Assembly (NCBI RefSeq): GCF_045679555.1
Contig: NC_092091.1
Span: 77,516,902-77,580,901, forward strand
From: Salvelinus alpinus
Lineage: Eukaryota; Chordata; Actinopteri; Salmoniformes; Salmonidae
Direction of reading: 5' to 3'
DNA: 64,000 bases
Part shown: piece by piece, positions 1 to 16,699 of the stretch
Numbering within the stretch: the first letter of the stretch is position 1
How the letters are laid out: each line of letters opens with the position of its first letter
Made by a program: the position numbers and the translations under genes
Notes under the pieces: generated by a model
The model's database searches: none
What the model was told of the DNA's origin: nothing
The model's input: only the letters and a program-made list of their open reading frames with translations

Positions 1-581
1 GCATGTCCCCGCGGAACACACACCCACAACCTCTCAGAAGTCCAGTCCTTTATATCTATCCCCACATAGTATTGTCCGTCCCTTATGAAGTCATTCACCA
101 CCATCTGCCTTCAATTAGTTTATAATGGTGGCAGGACCCTCTATCCCAGTGTGTCAACAGACCCCATGCCCCTTCCCTTCACCACTAAATCAATGCACTC
201 TTTGTTCCACTCTCCCCCATCCTCAGTGTGTCCAATTTTCTTTAGGCGCCTCTCTGTCTGACATCTATGTTATTCTACTGTTCACCTCTTATACCCCCAT
301 ATGTTATCCATGTGTCCAATCATACTCCTACAGTGATCATTAACAGCAAAGAGGAACAGGTGAGAGGGAGTTAGACAATTATATTTTGGATCATTTCAAC
401 ATTTGGTTTCTATTTCAACTCCTGTTTGTTTTTCACTTTATCATGTCACTCTCTTTAACCAATGTTTGCAAGCCCCCCCCTCCAAAATAAAACGAGAATA
501 ATCCTGACACAAAAGCATGTTTGTATGTGATTCAAGATCTTTTCTTTTTGACTGGATCTTTTCTTTGTGACAAAACAATAG
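1..581. other. Upstream intron of lectin gene, no feature seen
   Basis: I see no exon, RNA gene or recognisable repeat here. The last 40 bases are pyrimidine-rich and end in AG at 580-581, the acceptor of the lectin exon that follows, so this stretch is best read as intron of the same gene. Confidence 0.4.
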
Positions 582-706
582 GAATTTATTTATGAATGGA
601 GTGGATGCCTGGACACCTATCTTGGTTTCCATGACACTAACACAGAGGGGGTTTGGGAGTGGATTAACGATGGCGCATTAGACCAATCATCAGCTCCTGT
701 CACTAC
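582..706 (+). CDS. C-type lectin domain exon (penultimate), partial gene
   Basis: This exon encodes the middle of a C-type lectin-like domain (CTLD). It is flanked by an AG acceptor at 580-581 and a strong GTGAGTGG donor at 707. The 125 nt read openly and include the motif GFHDTNTEGVWEWINDG, matching the core 'WIGL.D...EG.W.W..G' block of CTLDs of the CD209/CLEC4/mannose-receptor type. It ends with two bases of a split codon and joins in phase to the exon at 4301. The usual WIGL is YLGF here. Upstream exons (cytoplasmic tail, membrane anchor, neck) lie left of the window. The likely product is a type II membrane lectin of immune cells, but the exact member cannot be named from two exons. Confidence 0.85.
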
Positions 707-1169
707 GTGAGTGGACCTGTTCTGGATGATATTTTACAGTCTAATTTGTAACAAATTCCTTTTTACCGTCTGATTATCTGTGTTGGTATTGGATGACTTT
801 CTACTGTCTGTTTCTATGTGCTTCCTTCTATAGTTAGGACTCCTGAATTGATGAAGTGTACAGAACCAGTTTCTGGTTGAAGTGTACTGAAGTGTACAGA
901 ACCAGTTTCTGAGGCTCCATCTCAGTGTGATTCATTTTATAGTTAGAGGACTCATGATATCTCCAGGAGTGATAAATATCATTTGTCCTAATCTGTTGTT
1001 GTCTAGTACTGTCTTTTTGCTAGCTAGGGCCATCTACTTTAAGTCCTGTCTTCCCAGGAGCCTACTTGGTGTGTGAACGGCTGACTGCTATTAACTCCCA
1101 GAGGATTGTTGACACATCAACCAGCATTAAGGGGCAGGGCAATTTGGGACTGTTGTTGTTTTGGTAATC
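707..1169. other. Lectin intron, little structure
   Basis: Intron sequence. A short direct repeat (AAGTGTACAGAACCAGTTTC, seen at about 854 and 892) is the only structure I see. No coding or RNA gene signal. Confidence 0.4.
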
Positions 1170-1870
1170 AGTGGCTGTATTGGAGGGGGAATGGTTCCTC
1201 CTCTCCTAGGCAATCAGAAATGAGTACTGTGAGGTCAAAAGAGGCAAGGAGGGAAAATTAATCGGAAATGAAGGAAAGAAATGAATCAAAGGCAGACGTC
1301 AGGAGGTGTAAGTCACCAAATACGAAGAGCAGTGACCCAATGTCAGTAAATTAGCTTTAAGGTGGCAAGCTCATTGAGTAACTCTCTAAGGGCACCTGGT
1401 GGCCGATAGATAACAACAATGTTAAGCTCGAGTGGACAATTGACAGTGACAACATGGAATTCAAATGAAGAGATGGACAGGTGAGAGAGGGAGAAAAGAG
1501 AACATCTCCACTTAAGAGAACTGAGTAGTCCTGTGACATCACCACGACGACCAGATGCTCTCGAACTATGAGAGAAACACGTAGTCAGATGATGAGAGAG
1601 CAGTTGGAGTAGCAGTGTTCTCTGGGGTGATCCATGTCTCCATCAGGGCCAAAAAGTCAAGGGACTGAAAGAAGCATAGGCTGAGATGAACTCTGCGTAC
1701 TTGACCACAGATCGGAAAACCAGGAATTCCACATGGGTTGTGCGTGCAGGGTACACTAAATTAGAAGGGTTGTAGTCAAAGGGTGGGGAGCGTCTGTAAA
1801 GCCTACAGGGAGAGGAGCGAACGGGTATAGAATACACAAATAGTTGCCAAATCTACAAAAGAGCAAAATG
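1170..1870 (-). repeat. Dispersed repeat, probably LINE 3' portion
   Basis: I recognise this stretch (for example 'gtgatccatgtctccatcag' at about 1628) as a common salmonid interspersed sequence, with many stops in all frames. The orientation and class (LINE 3' region) are inference; no intact reverse transcriptase is present. Confidence 0.35.
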
Positions 1871-1883
1871 AGATCAAACTAAG

Positions 1884-2600
1884 ATGGTCGTCGAAACAAC
1901 GGCGGTTCTGCCGAGTTGTTCTGCAGAGTTGTTCAAGGAAGGCTCCACACCACTCTCTCACACCTTTCCCCAGTCCCCTCCCACTCACAAGGCAGGCAAT
2001 ACACTTGACCTCATCTTTACTAGAGGCTGTTCGCCTCCTAATCTCACTGCAACCCCCTCCAGGTCTCTGATCACTACTTTGTTTCCTTTTCTGTCTCCCT
2101 TTCCTCCAACCCTAACCACTCAGCACCTATCTAGATGGCCAAGCGCCGTCAAAATCTTCTCTCTCTCTCCCCCTACTCTCTCCTCTTCTATCCTATCATC
2201 TTTCCCTTCTGCTAAATCCTTCTCCCTCCTGTCTCCCGATTCTGCCTTTTTGACCCTACTCTCCTCCCTTTCCACATCCTATGACTCGCACTGTCCCCTT
2301 TCTTCCCGGCCGGCTCGGCCCTCCCCTCCTGCCCCTTGGCTGTGACTCATTGCGAGCTTACAGAACAGGGCTGTGGGCAGCTGAGTGAAAAAGGAGGAAA
2401 ATGTAACTTCCACCCGACAACCTGCCCACCATCCCCTCCTCCCTTCTACAGACCATCTCTGGAGACCTTCTCTCCTCCCTCATCAACTCATCCCTGACCA
2501 CTGGCTGCGTCCCCTCTGACTTCAAAATGTCCCGATCCGATCCCCTCCTCAAGAAACCAACACTCGACTCCTCTGACATCAAAAACTACAACTACAAAGT
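1884..2600 (+). mobile_element. LINE fragment (endonuclease end to RT start), decayed
   Basis: One frame reads KAGNTLDLIFTRG, a common end of the apurinic endonuclease domain in L2/Rex1-type LINEs. About 500 bases later another frame reads TGCVPSDFK and PLLKKPTLDSSDIKNY, the entry block of their reverse transcriptase. Stops and frame changes lie between, so this is a dead copy inside the lectin intron. It breaks off after the RT entry block and is followed by a LINE/SINE 3' tail (2601-2673) into which the next element inserted. Confidence 0.6.
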
Positions 2601-2677
2601 AGCTGATAGCTACTTTACTGAGGAAAAATGTACTTACTATGACTGTGATATGTGGTTGTCCCACCTTGTCATCTTAA

Positions 2678-4096
2678 AACCTGTCTGGGAAAGGGGTTCC
2701 GCTAGCGAGTGAAATTGCAGGGCGCCAAATTCAAACAACAGAAATCTCATAAATCAAATTTCTCAAACATACAAGTATTAGGCACCATTTTAAAGATAAA
2801 ATTCTCGTTAATCCAGCCACAGTGTCGGATTTCAAAAAGGCTTTACAGCGAAAGATCCACAAATGATTATGTTAGGTCACCACCAAGTCACAGAAAAACA
2901 CAGCAATTTTTCCAGCCAAAGAGAGGAGTCACAAAAAGCACAAATAGAGATAGAATGTATCACTAACCTTTGATGATCTTCATCAGATGACACTCATAGG
3001 ACTTCATGTTACACAATACATGTATGTTTTGTTCGATAAAGTGCAAATTTATATCCAAAAATTGAATTTTACATTGGCATGTGATGTTCAGTAGTTCCAA
3101 AACATGGGGTGATTTTGCAGAGAGCCACATCAATTCACAGAAATACTCAAAATAAACATTAATAATAGATACAACTATTATACATGGAACTTTAGATACA
3201 CTTCTCCTTAATGCAACCGCTGTGTCAGATTTTAAAAAAACTTTACGGAAAAAGCATAATCTGAGTACGGCGCTCAGAGCCCAAAACAGCCAAAGAAATA
3301 TCTGCCATATTGTGTAGTCAACAGAAGTCAGAAATAGCATTATAAATATTCACTTACCTTTGATGATCTTCATCAGAATGCACTCCCAGGAATCCCAGTT
3401 CCACAATAAATGTTTGTTTTGTTCGATAATGTCCATCATTTATGTCCAAATAGCTTCTTTTGTTAGCGCGTTTGGTAAACAAATCGAAATTCACAAAGCG
3501 CGTTCAGTAGGAGCAGACGAAATGTCAAAAAGTTCCGTTACGGTCCGTAGAAACATGTCAAACGATGTATAGAATCAATCTTTAGGATGTGTTTAACATA
3601 AATCTTCAATAATGTTCCAACCGTAGAATTCCTTTGTCTGTAGAAAAGCAATGGAACAGAGCTCGCTCTCACATGACCGCGCGTCACGAGCCCAAGGCAC
3701 TCTGCCAGACACCTGACTCATTCCCCTCTCATTCAGCCCCCCTTCATAGTAGAAGTATCAAACAACGTTCTAAAGACAGTTGACATCTAGTGGAAGCCTT
3801 AGGAAGTGCAACATGACCAATATCCCGCTGTATCTTCCATAGGGGCTGAGTTGAAAAACTACAAACCTCAGATTTCCCACTTCCTGGTTGGATTTTTTTC
3901 TCAGGTTTTTGCCTGCCATATGAGTTCTGTTATACTCACAGACATCATTCAAATAGTTTTAGAAACAGAGTGCTTTCTATCCAATACTACTAATAATATG
4001 CATATATTAGCATCTGGGACTGAGTAGCAGGCAGTTTACTCTGGGCACGCTTTTCATCCAAAAGTGAAAATGCTGCCCCCTAGCCCAAACAGGTTA
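2678..4096. mobile_element. piggyBac-like non-autonomous element with TTAA target duplication
   Basis: The element is bounded by TTAA at 2674-2677 and TTAA at 4097-4100. The ends are inverted: AACCTGTCTGGG on the left, and the reverse complement of the right end is TAACCTGTTTGGG. Target duplication of TTAA is the signature of piggyBac transposases. The flanks (ending CATC before, starting GATTAATGCACC after) rejoin into one recognisable repeat tail, which confirms insertion. The 1.4 kb interior has no transposase. It does contain a duplicated block: TTTGATGATCTTCATCAGA occurs at about 2969 and 3359, each followed by a TTTTGTTCGATAA-like motif. Related copies lie at 20124 and 34354. Confidence 0.75.
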
Positions 4097-4100
4097 TTAA

Positions 4101-4172
4101 GATTAATGCACCAACTGTAAGTCTCTCTGGGTAAGAGTGCCTGCTAAATTACTAAAATGTAAATGTCATATG
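4101..4172 (+). repeat. SINE/LINE 3' tail fragment
   Basis: This is the right half of a tail (GTAAGTCTCTCTGGGTAAGA...CTGCTAAATTACTAAAATG) of a common salmonid retroposon. Its left half is at about 2601-2673; the two were split by the piggyBac-like element. Confidence 0.6.
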
Positions 4173-4300
4173 TATGTGTCTTTTTACCTTCTGTTTCCCT
4201 GTGGTGTTCCATGTGACTTTTTACCGTCTATCTGTGCTGTAGCCTGTTTGATTTATTTTTTAATTACTTTTTGCCGTCTATTTTGTTGTCTTGTTTATAG

Positions 4301-4454
4301 GTATTGGAGGGATGGGGAACCAAACGATGCAAATCAGGGTGAAGACTGCGCTCATCTCTCAAAGATGGTATCAGACCCACTAAAGAGTTGGAACGACGTA
4401 CCATGCACAACGAATATCCACTGGATGTGCGAGAAGACAACGTCCACATTGTAA
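4301..4454 (+). CDS. C-type lectin domain last exon with stop codon
   Basis: The acceptor TTTATAG ends at 4300. The split Thr codon is completed and the frame continues YWRDGEPNDANQGEDCAHL and then SWNDVPC...HWMCEK before TAA at 4452-4454. EPN and WND are the calcium and sugar contact motifs of mannose-type CTLDs, and the Cys of EDC, VPC and WMC fit the conserved disulfide positions. By family knowledge this predicts Ca2+-dependent binding of mannose/fucose/GlcNAc-type glycans on the cell surface. The gene ends here; no AATAAA is obvious in the next 200 bases. The 3.6 kb intron before this exon holds a LINE and a piggyBac-like element. An alternative is a soluble lectin; this cannot be decided without the 5' exons. 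Confidence 0.88.
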
Positions 4455-4840
4455 CTATGTGTTTAGAGTTTTGAAACATGAGACATTTTGATGATCTGTT
4501 TTAGATTTTTGTGTTAAGCTCATTCTTGTGAAAATTTGGCAAAGTGATTGGGGGAAAAAAACATAGGTAACTTGACCCTTATCTTAGCATGGTGGGCTAA
4601 CACAGTCTGTTCTTGCACATATGACCCGGGTTCAAAACCCAGCCGGCGACATAAACAGCCTAAAGTTCTCATTTGGATATCCAATGTGACTAAATTATGT
4701 TTTATTTTGTAATGAAATCCCAACATTATATTATCAGAAACTGTTATGGAATTAAGTGGACTGGCGAAGCAGCTTAAGTAATAGAAATCCTGATGTATTA
4801 GCAAAGAAACGTAACCGCTTATTATTTAACAGTACAAAGC

Positions 4841-5152
4841 CAGTATAGACCATGTATGCTGTACTGGTAATATAATAGGTCAGTATAGAGCATGTATGCT
4901 GTACTGGTAATATAATAGGTCAGTAGACCATGTATGCTGTACTGGTAATATAATAGGTCACTATAGACCATGTATGCTGTACTGGTAATATAATAGGTCA
5001 GTTTAGATCATGTATGCTGTAGTGGTAATATAATAGGTCACTATAGACCATGTATGCTGTACTGGTAATATAATAGGTCACTATAGACCATGTATGCTGT
5101 ACTGGTAATATAATAGGTCAGTTTAGATCATGTATGCTGTATTGGTAATAAT
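4841..5152. repeat. Minisatellite, 40-bp unit, about 7.7 copies
   Basis: The tandem unit begins CAGTATAGACCATGTATGCT and ends GTAATATAATAGGT. Copies differ by single bases (TATAGACC, TTTAGATC) and one copy is shorter by 2 bp. It lies about 390 bp downstream of the lectin stop codon. Confidence 0.9.
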
Positions 5153-5263
5153 AGTGCAAAAGCCTTGTTGTATGGGTGTGTAGAAAATCCTTGATACTTT
5201 GTCTGGACTATTGTCGCCACCTGGCGAAATAGATTGGCGCTTGCACTTCAGTTCCTCCTTCCA

Positions 5264-5631
5264 TAGCTATGGCCCAGAGCGTTAGTGCGCATTCTCTTAT
5301 ATCTTACGCGTTGAACACACTGACTGTGAAAGCGTTTTGGGACACCAGAAGTACATTCATTTCCAATGGAACGCTGCGTTGCCCTGCACAATTGCGTTGC
5401 AGAGGCTGCTGCAGTACGTTTTGTGTGGTTTATACGTTGGATTTATCGAACGTATACGTCAAACTGTATGCGTAAACGGTTTGACAGAAATGGTAACATA
5501 AGGTGAATGTTGAACTTTTGTTGCACACGTATCTAGATGACGCAGCATACTATTTTGCGCAAAGTACAGTCGGTGTGTTCAAAGCGTTATCTTTGAAGTG
5601 AAACGCGCACTAACGCCCTGGACCAGAGCTA
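5264..5631. mobile_element. Short inverted-repeat element (MITE-like)
   Basis: The ends are imperfect inverted repeats sharing GCGTTAGTGCGC (left, about 5279) and GCGCACTAACGC (right, about 5605), with GGCCCAGA opposite TGGACCAGAG outside the core. No coding sequence. The end motif CGCCCTGGACCAGAGCTAG recurs at about 33028, showing it is dispersed. Class is unknown, perhaps hAT. Confidence 0.5.
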
Positions 5632-5852
5632 GGCCTGTGACTATCAGCTACTAAGAAAAAAAAGTGATTAATCGATTCATGTTGGAAGAATAAAATGAAA
5701 CATTTCCTACAATATGCTGCCAATATCCCTATAAATAGTATGCCTTAATGTGTGATATTAATAATAAACATTTAAATAAAAAATACAATATCCAAATGTA
5801 AATCAATATCATGAATTTGGCATACTATTTCTAGGGCACACTAATGTTGTTT

Positions 5853-6427
5853 AATGTTATGCTGCCTTCATAACCAAGTGGGAAGGTGATATTGACCACA
5901 TACGACTGGGAAAAATCCACTTTAATTACCCTTCAACTCGTAATTACTAGTGGGAAATCCCTGAGCTCCAACTTCTCCCACATGTTGACCTCTGCACCTA
6001 CTAAGGAAATGATCTCGATAAGAGCATTTTAGGCAGTTAAATTTAACAACAAAACATTATTTATAAAAAACAATCTATTAATATGTTTCATGAACACTAT
6101 TGGTATACTCTTGGACTTCCAAGTTGGCGCAGTGGTCTAAGGCACAGTGCTAGAGGCCTCACTACAGACACCCTGGTTCGAATCCAGGCTGTATCACAAC
6201 CGGCTGTGATTGGGTGTCCCATAGGGCGGAGCACAATTAGCCTAGCGTCGTCTGAGTTTGGCCGGTGTAAGCAGTCATTGTAAATAAGAATTTGTTCTAA
6301 ACTGACTTGCCTAGTTAAATATTACCTAGCAGCTTGTTGGCCATTAACTTATCTTATCTTTCTCAATGAGGTCAAAGCATGTGAATGCATTCAACTGGTA
6401 TTTACGACTTCACAACTGGTAATTACT
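5853..6427 (+). repeat. Left arm of a 1.7-kb long inverted repeat
   Basis: The arm contains CTTCATAACCAAGTGGGAAG (about 5870), CTTCTCCCACATG (about 5973), TCTATTAATATG (about 6072) and GCATGTGAATGCATTCAACTGG (about 6378, motif in two parts). All recur in reverse complement and in mirrored order in the right arm. A tRNA-derived SINE (6118-6328) sits within this arm and has no partner in the other arm, so it inserted later. Confidence 0.7.
6118..6328 (+). mobile_element. tRNA-derived SINE (tRNA-Leu/Ser-like head)
   Basis: The head TGGCGCAGTGGTCTAAGGC resembles a pol III A box, followed by B box GGTTCGAATCC. The body has GGGCGGAGCACAATTAGCC and the tail AATAAGAATTTGTTC and CTTGCCTAGTTAAAT shared by salmonid SINEs and their partner LINE. 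It lies in the left arm of the inverted repeat. The exact family (SlmI/AvaIII-like) was not determined. Confidence 0.85.
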
Positions 6428-7104
6428 AGGGGTGTGCCGACATGGCCATACTCGTATTCGTAATCATATCTGTACATTGACAGTTGATAGTTGGATCGGA
6501 TGATACTCGTGCTTGTAAATGTTAAATGTTAAATGTTTTAACATGTAGATGTTGTCAAATATCTATCTCCCTGCACGTGTATAGACCAAACAACCTGCAG
6601 AGTAGGAGCCGCGGAGGGTGTGTGTTCGACCTGTGTCTGTGTCCTCAACTTGCAGTGGGCAGACAATTTTGCTATCAGTCAGAATGCGAGTTGGCGTTTT
6701 ATATTTTTTTTCCCTACCCTCACCCGTTTGTTAGATATGAAGCACATTGATGCTTGATAGCAAACGTCCTTGCCATGTGATTTATCATAGCAGCAGGCTA
6801 ACGTGAAACAGAAGTGAAAGTGATCGGGTGAAATTATGAAGCGAGTGGACAGAGACATACAGCTTTACTCTGTCCAATCAGTGCAGCAGGATCAATATAC
6901 AGCCCAGCCTTCTCTTTACAGACAGGCAAACTAGCCAGTTGAGCTATTTAGATGATGTAGCAGCACCTCACTTGACTGACTGACATGAGAAAGATGCGTT
7001 TCCGATCACGGATAATAAAAAGAATACTCGGATCACAATCGCATCAAGAGAATTGCTCATTTCCTTCACTATACTTGTTTGTCCGACTACTCGGCACACC
7101 TCTA
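6428..7104. mobile_element. Central segment of the inverted repeat, ends GGGTGTGCCGA / TCGGCACACC
   Basis: The segment between the two arms is itself bounded by an inverted pair, GGGGTGTGCCGA at about 6430 and TCGGCACACCTC at about 7091, so it may be a separate element inserted at the centre of a palindrome. No transposase motif is visible. A sub-repeat GTTAAATGTTAAATGTT lies at about 6518. Confidence 0.45.
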
Positions 7105-7584
7105 GTAATAACCACATTCCCACTTGTTTATGAATGCAGCATAAATTGACGGAGTAATGCTGCATTCCAAATAAGTGGCAAGGTGGTAAGTACCAGTTGT
7201 GAAGTCATAATACCAGTTGAATGCATTCACATGCTTTGAACTCTTTGAGAAACTGCAACTGGCTAAAAGCCAACAAGCTGCATCAACCATGGACATCATG
7301 CTTGTAAACAAATTATAATGTTACAAAACCATATTAATAGATTACTTTTTATAAATAAGGTTTTGTTGCACTTAACTGCAGAAAATGCTGTTCTGGAAGT
7401 AATTTTCTTAGTAGATGACTACAAAGGTCAGCATGTGGGAGAAGTCTGAGCTCCGGGATGATAGACGTGTTTTCCTCTAGTAATTACCAGTTGGAGGGGA
7501 CGTTCAAGAGGATTTCCCCCCCAGTCGTACATAGCAAATACTACCTTTCCACTTGGTTATGAACGTAGCATTAGGCTACAACTT
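7105..7584 (-). repeat. Right arm of the 1.7-kb long inverted repeat
   Basis: In reverse complement it repeats the landmarks of the left arm in order: CATAACCAAGTGG, CTTCTCCCACATG, TCTATTAATATGG and GCATGTGAATGCATTC. It also holds an extra 50-60 bp block (about 7115-7185) with two CATTC/AATGCAGCAT motifs. The arms are roughly 80-85% alike by eye, so it is an old foldback element. Confidence 0.7.
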
Positions 7585-8696
7585 CTGTCACTGCAGAGCG
7601 TGCCACTGTTCAATGATTCCGCATTTTCGGTCGGTGAGGAAATATTAGGGTGAAAGGTTAGGCAACGTTATAACTCCAATGCCAGTAACAAAGCCCACAG
7701 TTCCCTTCCGGACACTGCGACAGATCGGTTACTATTCCCAATCCTGGGATCCACCGACAAGCCAACTTTCTCCAGCAGACGTGGGCGAGCCTGAACTGAA
7801 ATAGCAGACGCGCACGAGCGGTTTACGGACCAAACGGTAAAGTAAACCGACATATCCACCCTTTCTACCTTAATATTCAGTGTTTGTCTAGTACAAATGT
7901 TTATCGAATTTACAAGTTCCGCGTTTAGGAGACGTTGGCCTACACTCATTCAGTCGATTTCGCGGTGGCGTAAATACGCGTTTACTAACGGATATCGTAC
8001 GAGTGAGGATTCGCTTTAGCTAAAAGTAGGACTAGTCCCATTCCGTTATCTGGCTGCTTGGATGAGATGCTTACCAGCACGCATGTAGCCCACGGGCGGG
8101 TTCCTCCGCTCCTCTCCTTTTTGTTGTTGTTGCTGAAGTAGGTCTATTCCGCATGTTGACGCCTGAGAAACGTTGAATTAACAACACATATTGATCAGTT
8201 TAACATTAAGCATAACGGCTAGCATAGAATAGCTTGGTCGTCTGTTTCAAACCAAGAATTAAACTTCAACCACAAACAACGACTATAGGAATAGGAGTTG
8301 GTTGGTTGCATGTTGGCTACAGTTGGCATAGAAACAGATCTGGGACCAGCCTTGGGTTGAGTTGTCTTGTCTGAACACGTGCATATATTGCATTCCATAA
8401 AAGCTCATTCATCACAACTACATTTAATTCTGAACGGCTGCTTTAGTTCATTGCTGGGGTGTCATTTCTCTGTATGAAGTGGACATTCGAGATGAAAGTC
8501 GTTACAGCCACCTATAAAGTAACCCATAGCAACACTGTTGCAAAGTAGCAGAAATGAAGCTTTCTGAAATCCACAGTGGCAGTGCTTAGATGTCTATTCC
8601 ATTCAATTACCAAATACTTGAATGGAAAACATAGATATATTTAATCATCTTTACACAGTGAAATATAGCTAGGTAAGAAATGTACTCAATGTACAT
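7585..8696. other. Unique-looking, CpG-containing region upstream of ptgr1
   Basis: No exon or repeat could be supported. The part at about 7665-8010 is richer in CG dinucleotides (CGCACGAGCGG, GATTTCGCGGTGGCG) than the flanks. It is a reasonable place for the promoter and a non-coding first exon of ptgr1, whose first coding exon begins at a splice acceptor. That is inference; no TATA box or transcript evidence is available. Confidence 0.3.
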
Positions 8697-8895
8697 GGGC
8701 TGCCGAGTGGTGCAGCGGTCTGAGGCACTGCATCTCAGTGCAAGAGGCGTCACTACAGTCTCTGGTTCAAATCCAGGCTCTATCACATCAGGCCGTGATT
8801 GGGCGCCGCACAATTGGCCCAGCGTTGTCCGGGGTAGGCCATCATTGTAAATAAGAATTTGTTCTTAACTGACTTGCCTAGTTAAATAAAGGTTC
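8697..8895 (+). mobile_element. tRNA-derived SINE
   Basis: Head GGTGCAGCGGTCTGAGGC, B box GGTTCAAATCC, body GGGCGCCGCACAATTGGCCC and tail TTGTAAATAAGAATTTGTTC with GTTAAATAAAGG. Same family as the copy at 6118. About 1 kb upstream of ptgr1. Confidence 0.88.
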
Positions 8896-8955
8896 AATCA
8901 GAAAATAAAATGTATAGTGTGAAGACTAGGATAGCTGGACATACTTCAGTTTTAT

Positions 8956-9168
8956 CAGGGGCGCAACTTTCACTGGGGACGTGGGACGGACAGGGAGCAT
9001 GCAGAAATTTCAATTTTGTCCACCCCAGTTTTATCATTGGAATGTGATACAAAACGAGGCAAATGTGTGCTTTAGGACCATGCGGACGCCTCCGAGCGGT
9101 CAGGTAGGCTGTTAATAATATATTTATTGTTATCCCCCCCACTTCTAAAATCAAAAGTTGCGCCCCTG
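8956..9168. mobile_element. 213-bp hAT MITE with perfect 8-bp target duplication
   Basis: Left end CAGGGGCGCAACTTT and right end AAAGTTGCGCCCCTG are perfect inverted repeats over 15 bp. AGTTTTAT flanks both sides (8948-8955 and 9169-9176). Eight-base target duplication and CAGGG termini are the hAT hallmarks. No coding capacity. Confidence 0.93.
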
Positions 9169-9320
9169 AGTTTTATGCTGCAGTAATCAGCATATTCAGG
9201 TAAAGAAGTAGAATCATTTGAATTACAAGAATAATCTTTTATTGTCCCTTATCTTGCAGTAGAGAATGAAAATGTATTTTTGCTCCCAACCCAAAGTAGC
9301 TTAATCTGTTTTTATGTCAT

Positions 9321-9438
9321 AACAATAGTTTCCATGACCTGCCCTGAGTAAACATGGCTAAACAATAGTTTCCATGACTTGCCCTGAGAAAACATTGGGA
9401 CAAAGTTGTTTTCATGACCTGCCCTGAGTAAACATAGC
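9321..9438. repeat. Three-copy tandem repeat, about 40 bp
   Basis: Three imperfect copies with the core TTTCCATGACCTGCCCTGAG (second copy CTTGCC, third TTTTCATG). It lies just upstream of the ptgr1 first coding exon. Confidence 0.8.
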
Positions 9439-9524
9439 TGTGACAGGATTTATTAGCATATGCACAAAAGAATGCAAATATTTACACTGTGATTTCAACC
9501 CAAGACACACAACACATGTTCTAT

Positions 9525-9646
9525 ATCTCCCTCTGTCTCTCTCATACACTCATACCTCTGTCTCTCTCCTACCTCTGTCTCTCTCATACACTCATAACTC
9601 TGTCTCTCTCATACACTCATACCGCTGTCTCCTCCTCCTCTTCCCT
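9525..9646. repeat. Pyrimidine-rich tandem repeat before ptgr1 exon 1
   Basis: Repeats of CTCTGTCTCTCTCATACACT form a long polypyrimidine tract that ends in the acceptor TTCCCTCCAG at 9650. It probably acts as the polypyrimidine tract of that acceptor. Confidence 0.75.
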
Positions 9647-9696
9647 CCAGCCCGTCTCTACAGATCTACTGTTTTAGACCAGAGGAGCAGAGCACC

Positions 9697-16127
<6,431 letters not shown>

Positions 16128-16288
16128 TGACGTCACAATCAACATTACACTCCTCCAGAACATCTGGCTAAAGCATTCCAGAACACTCATCTTCATACAC
16201 TCCAGGTTCTAGAACCAGAATCTGTTTCTACTTAACATTCCAGAATCCTTCCTGTGTGTCACACTTGTCTTCTGGTCCATGTTTATTC

Positions 16289-16640
16289 ATAGACACGTTC
16301 AACACACACCTAGACAGGTTTAGGTCCAGTGTAATTCAACACACACCTAGACAGGTTTAGGTCCAGTGTAATTCAACACACACCTAGACAGGTTTAGGTC
16401 CAGTGTAATTCAACAGACAGCTAGACAGAAGGTTTAGGTCCAGTGTAATTCAACAGACAGCAATACAGAAGGTTTAGGTCCAGTGTAGTTCAACAGACAG
16501 CAATACTGAAGGTTTAGGTACACTGTAATTCAACAGACAGATTGACAGGTTTTGGTCCAGTGTAATTCAACAGACAGCTAGACAGGTTTTGGTCCAGTGT
16601 AATTCCACAGACAGACAGGCATTGGTCCAATGTAATTCAA
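16289..16640. repeat. 37-bp tandem repeat in ptgr1 3' UTR/flank, about 9 copies
   Basis: The unit includes CTAGACAGGTTTAGGTCCAG and TGTAATTCAACA; later copies vary (AATACAGAAGG, TTTTGGTCC). It lies between the ptgr1 stop codon and the candidate poly(A) signal, so it would be in the 3' UTR. Confidence 0.88.
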
Positions 16641-16688
16641 AAGACAGAGTGAACAGACTGCAGCACACTGTGTGTATGCTACTAACAC

Positions 16689-16694
16689 AATAAA
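16689..16694 (+). promoter_or_regulatory. Candidate poly(A) signal of ptgr1
   Basis: AATAAA in CACAATAAACATG, the first clear canonical signal after the ptgr1 stop at 16127, placing the 3' UTR at about 570-600 nt. No transcript evidence. Confidence 0.55.
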
Positions 16695-16699
16695 CATGT

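Noticed and set aside
1884-2345. 153-codon open frame as a cellular gene
   Set aside because: Its LDLIFTRG block and the following RT entry block show it is a LINE fragment.
4600-4655. tRNA-like piece with GGTTCAAAACC
   Set aside because: Only a B-box-like motif; no cloverleaf could be supported and no tail identifies a SINE.
6118-6200. Possible tRNA gene (A and B boxes)
   Set aside because: The boxes belong to a SINE head with a SINE body and tail downstream; the same holds for the other SINE copies.
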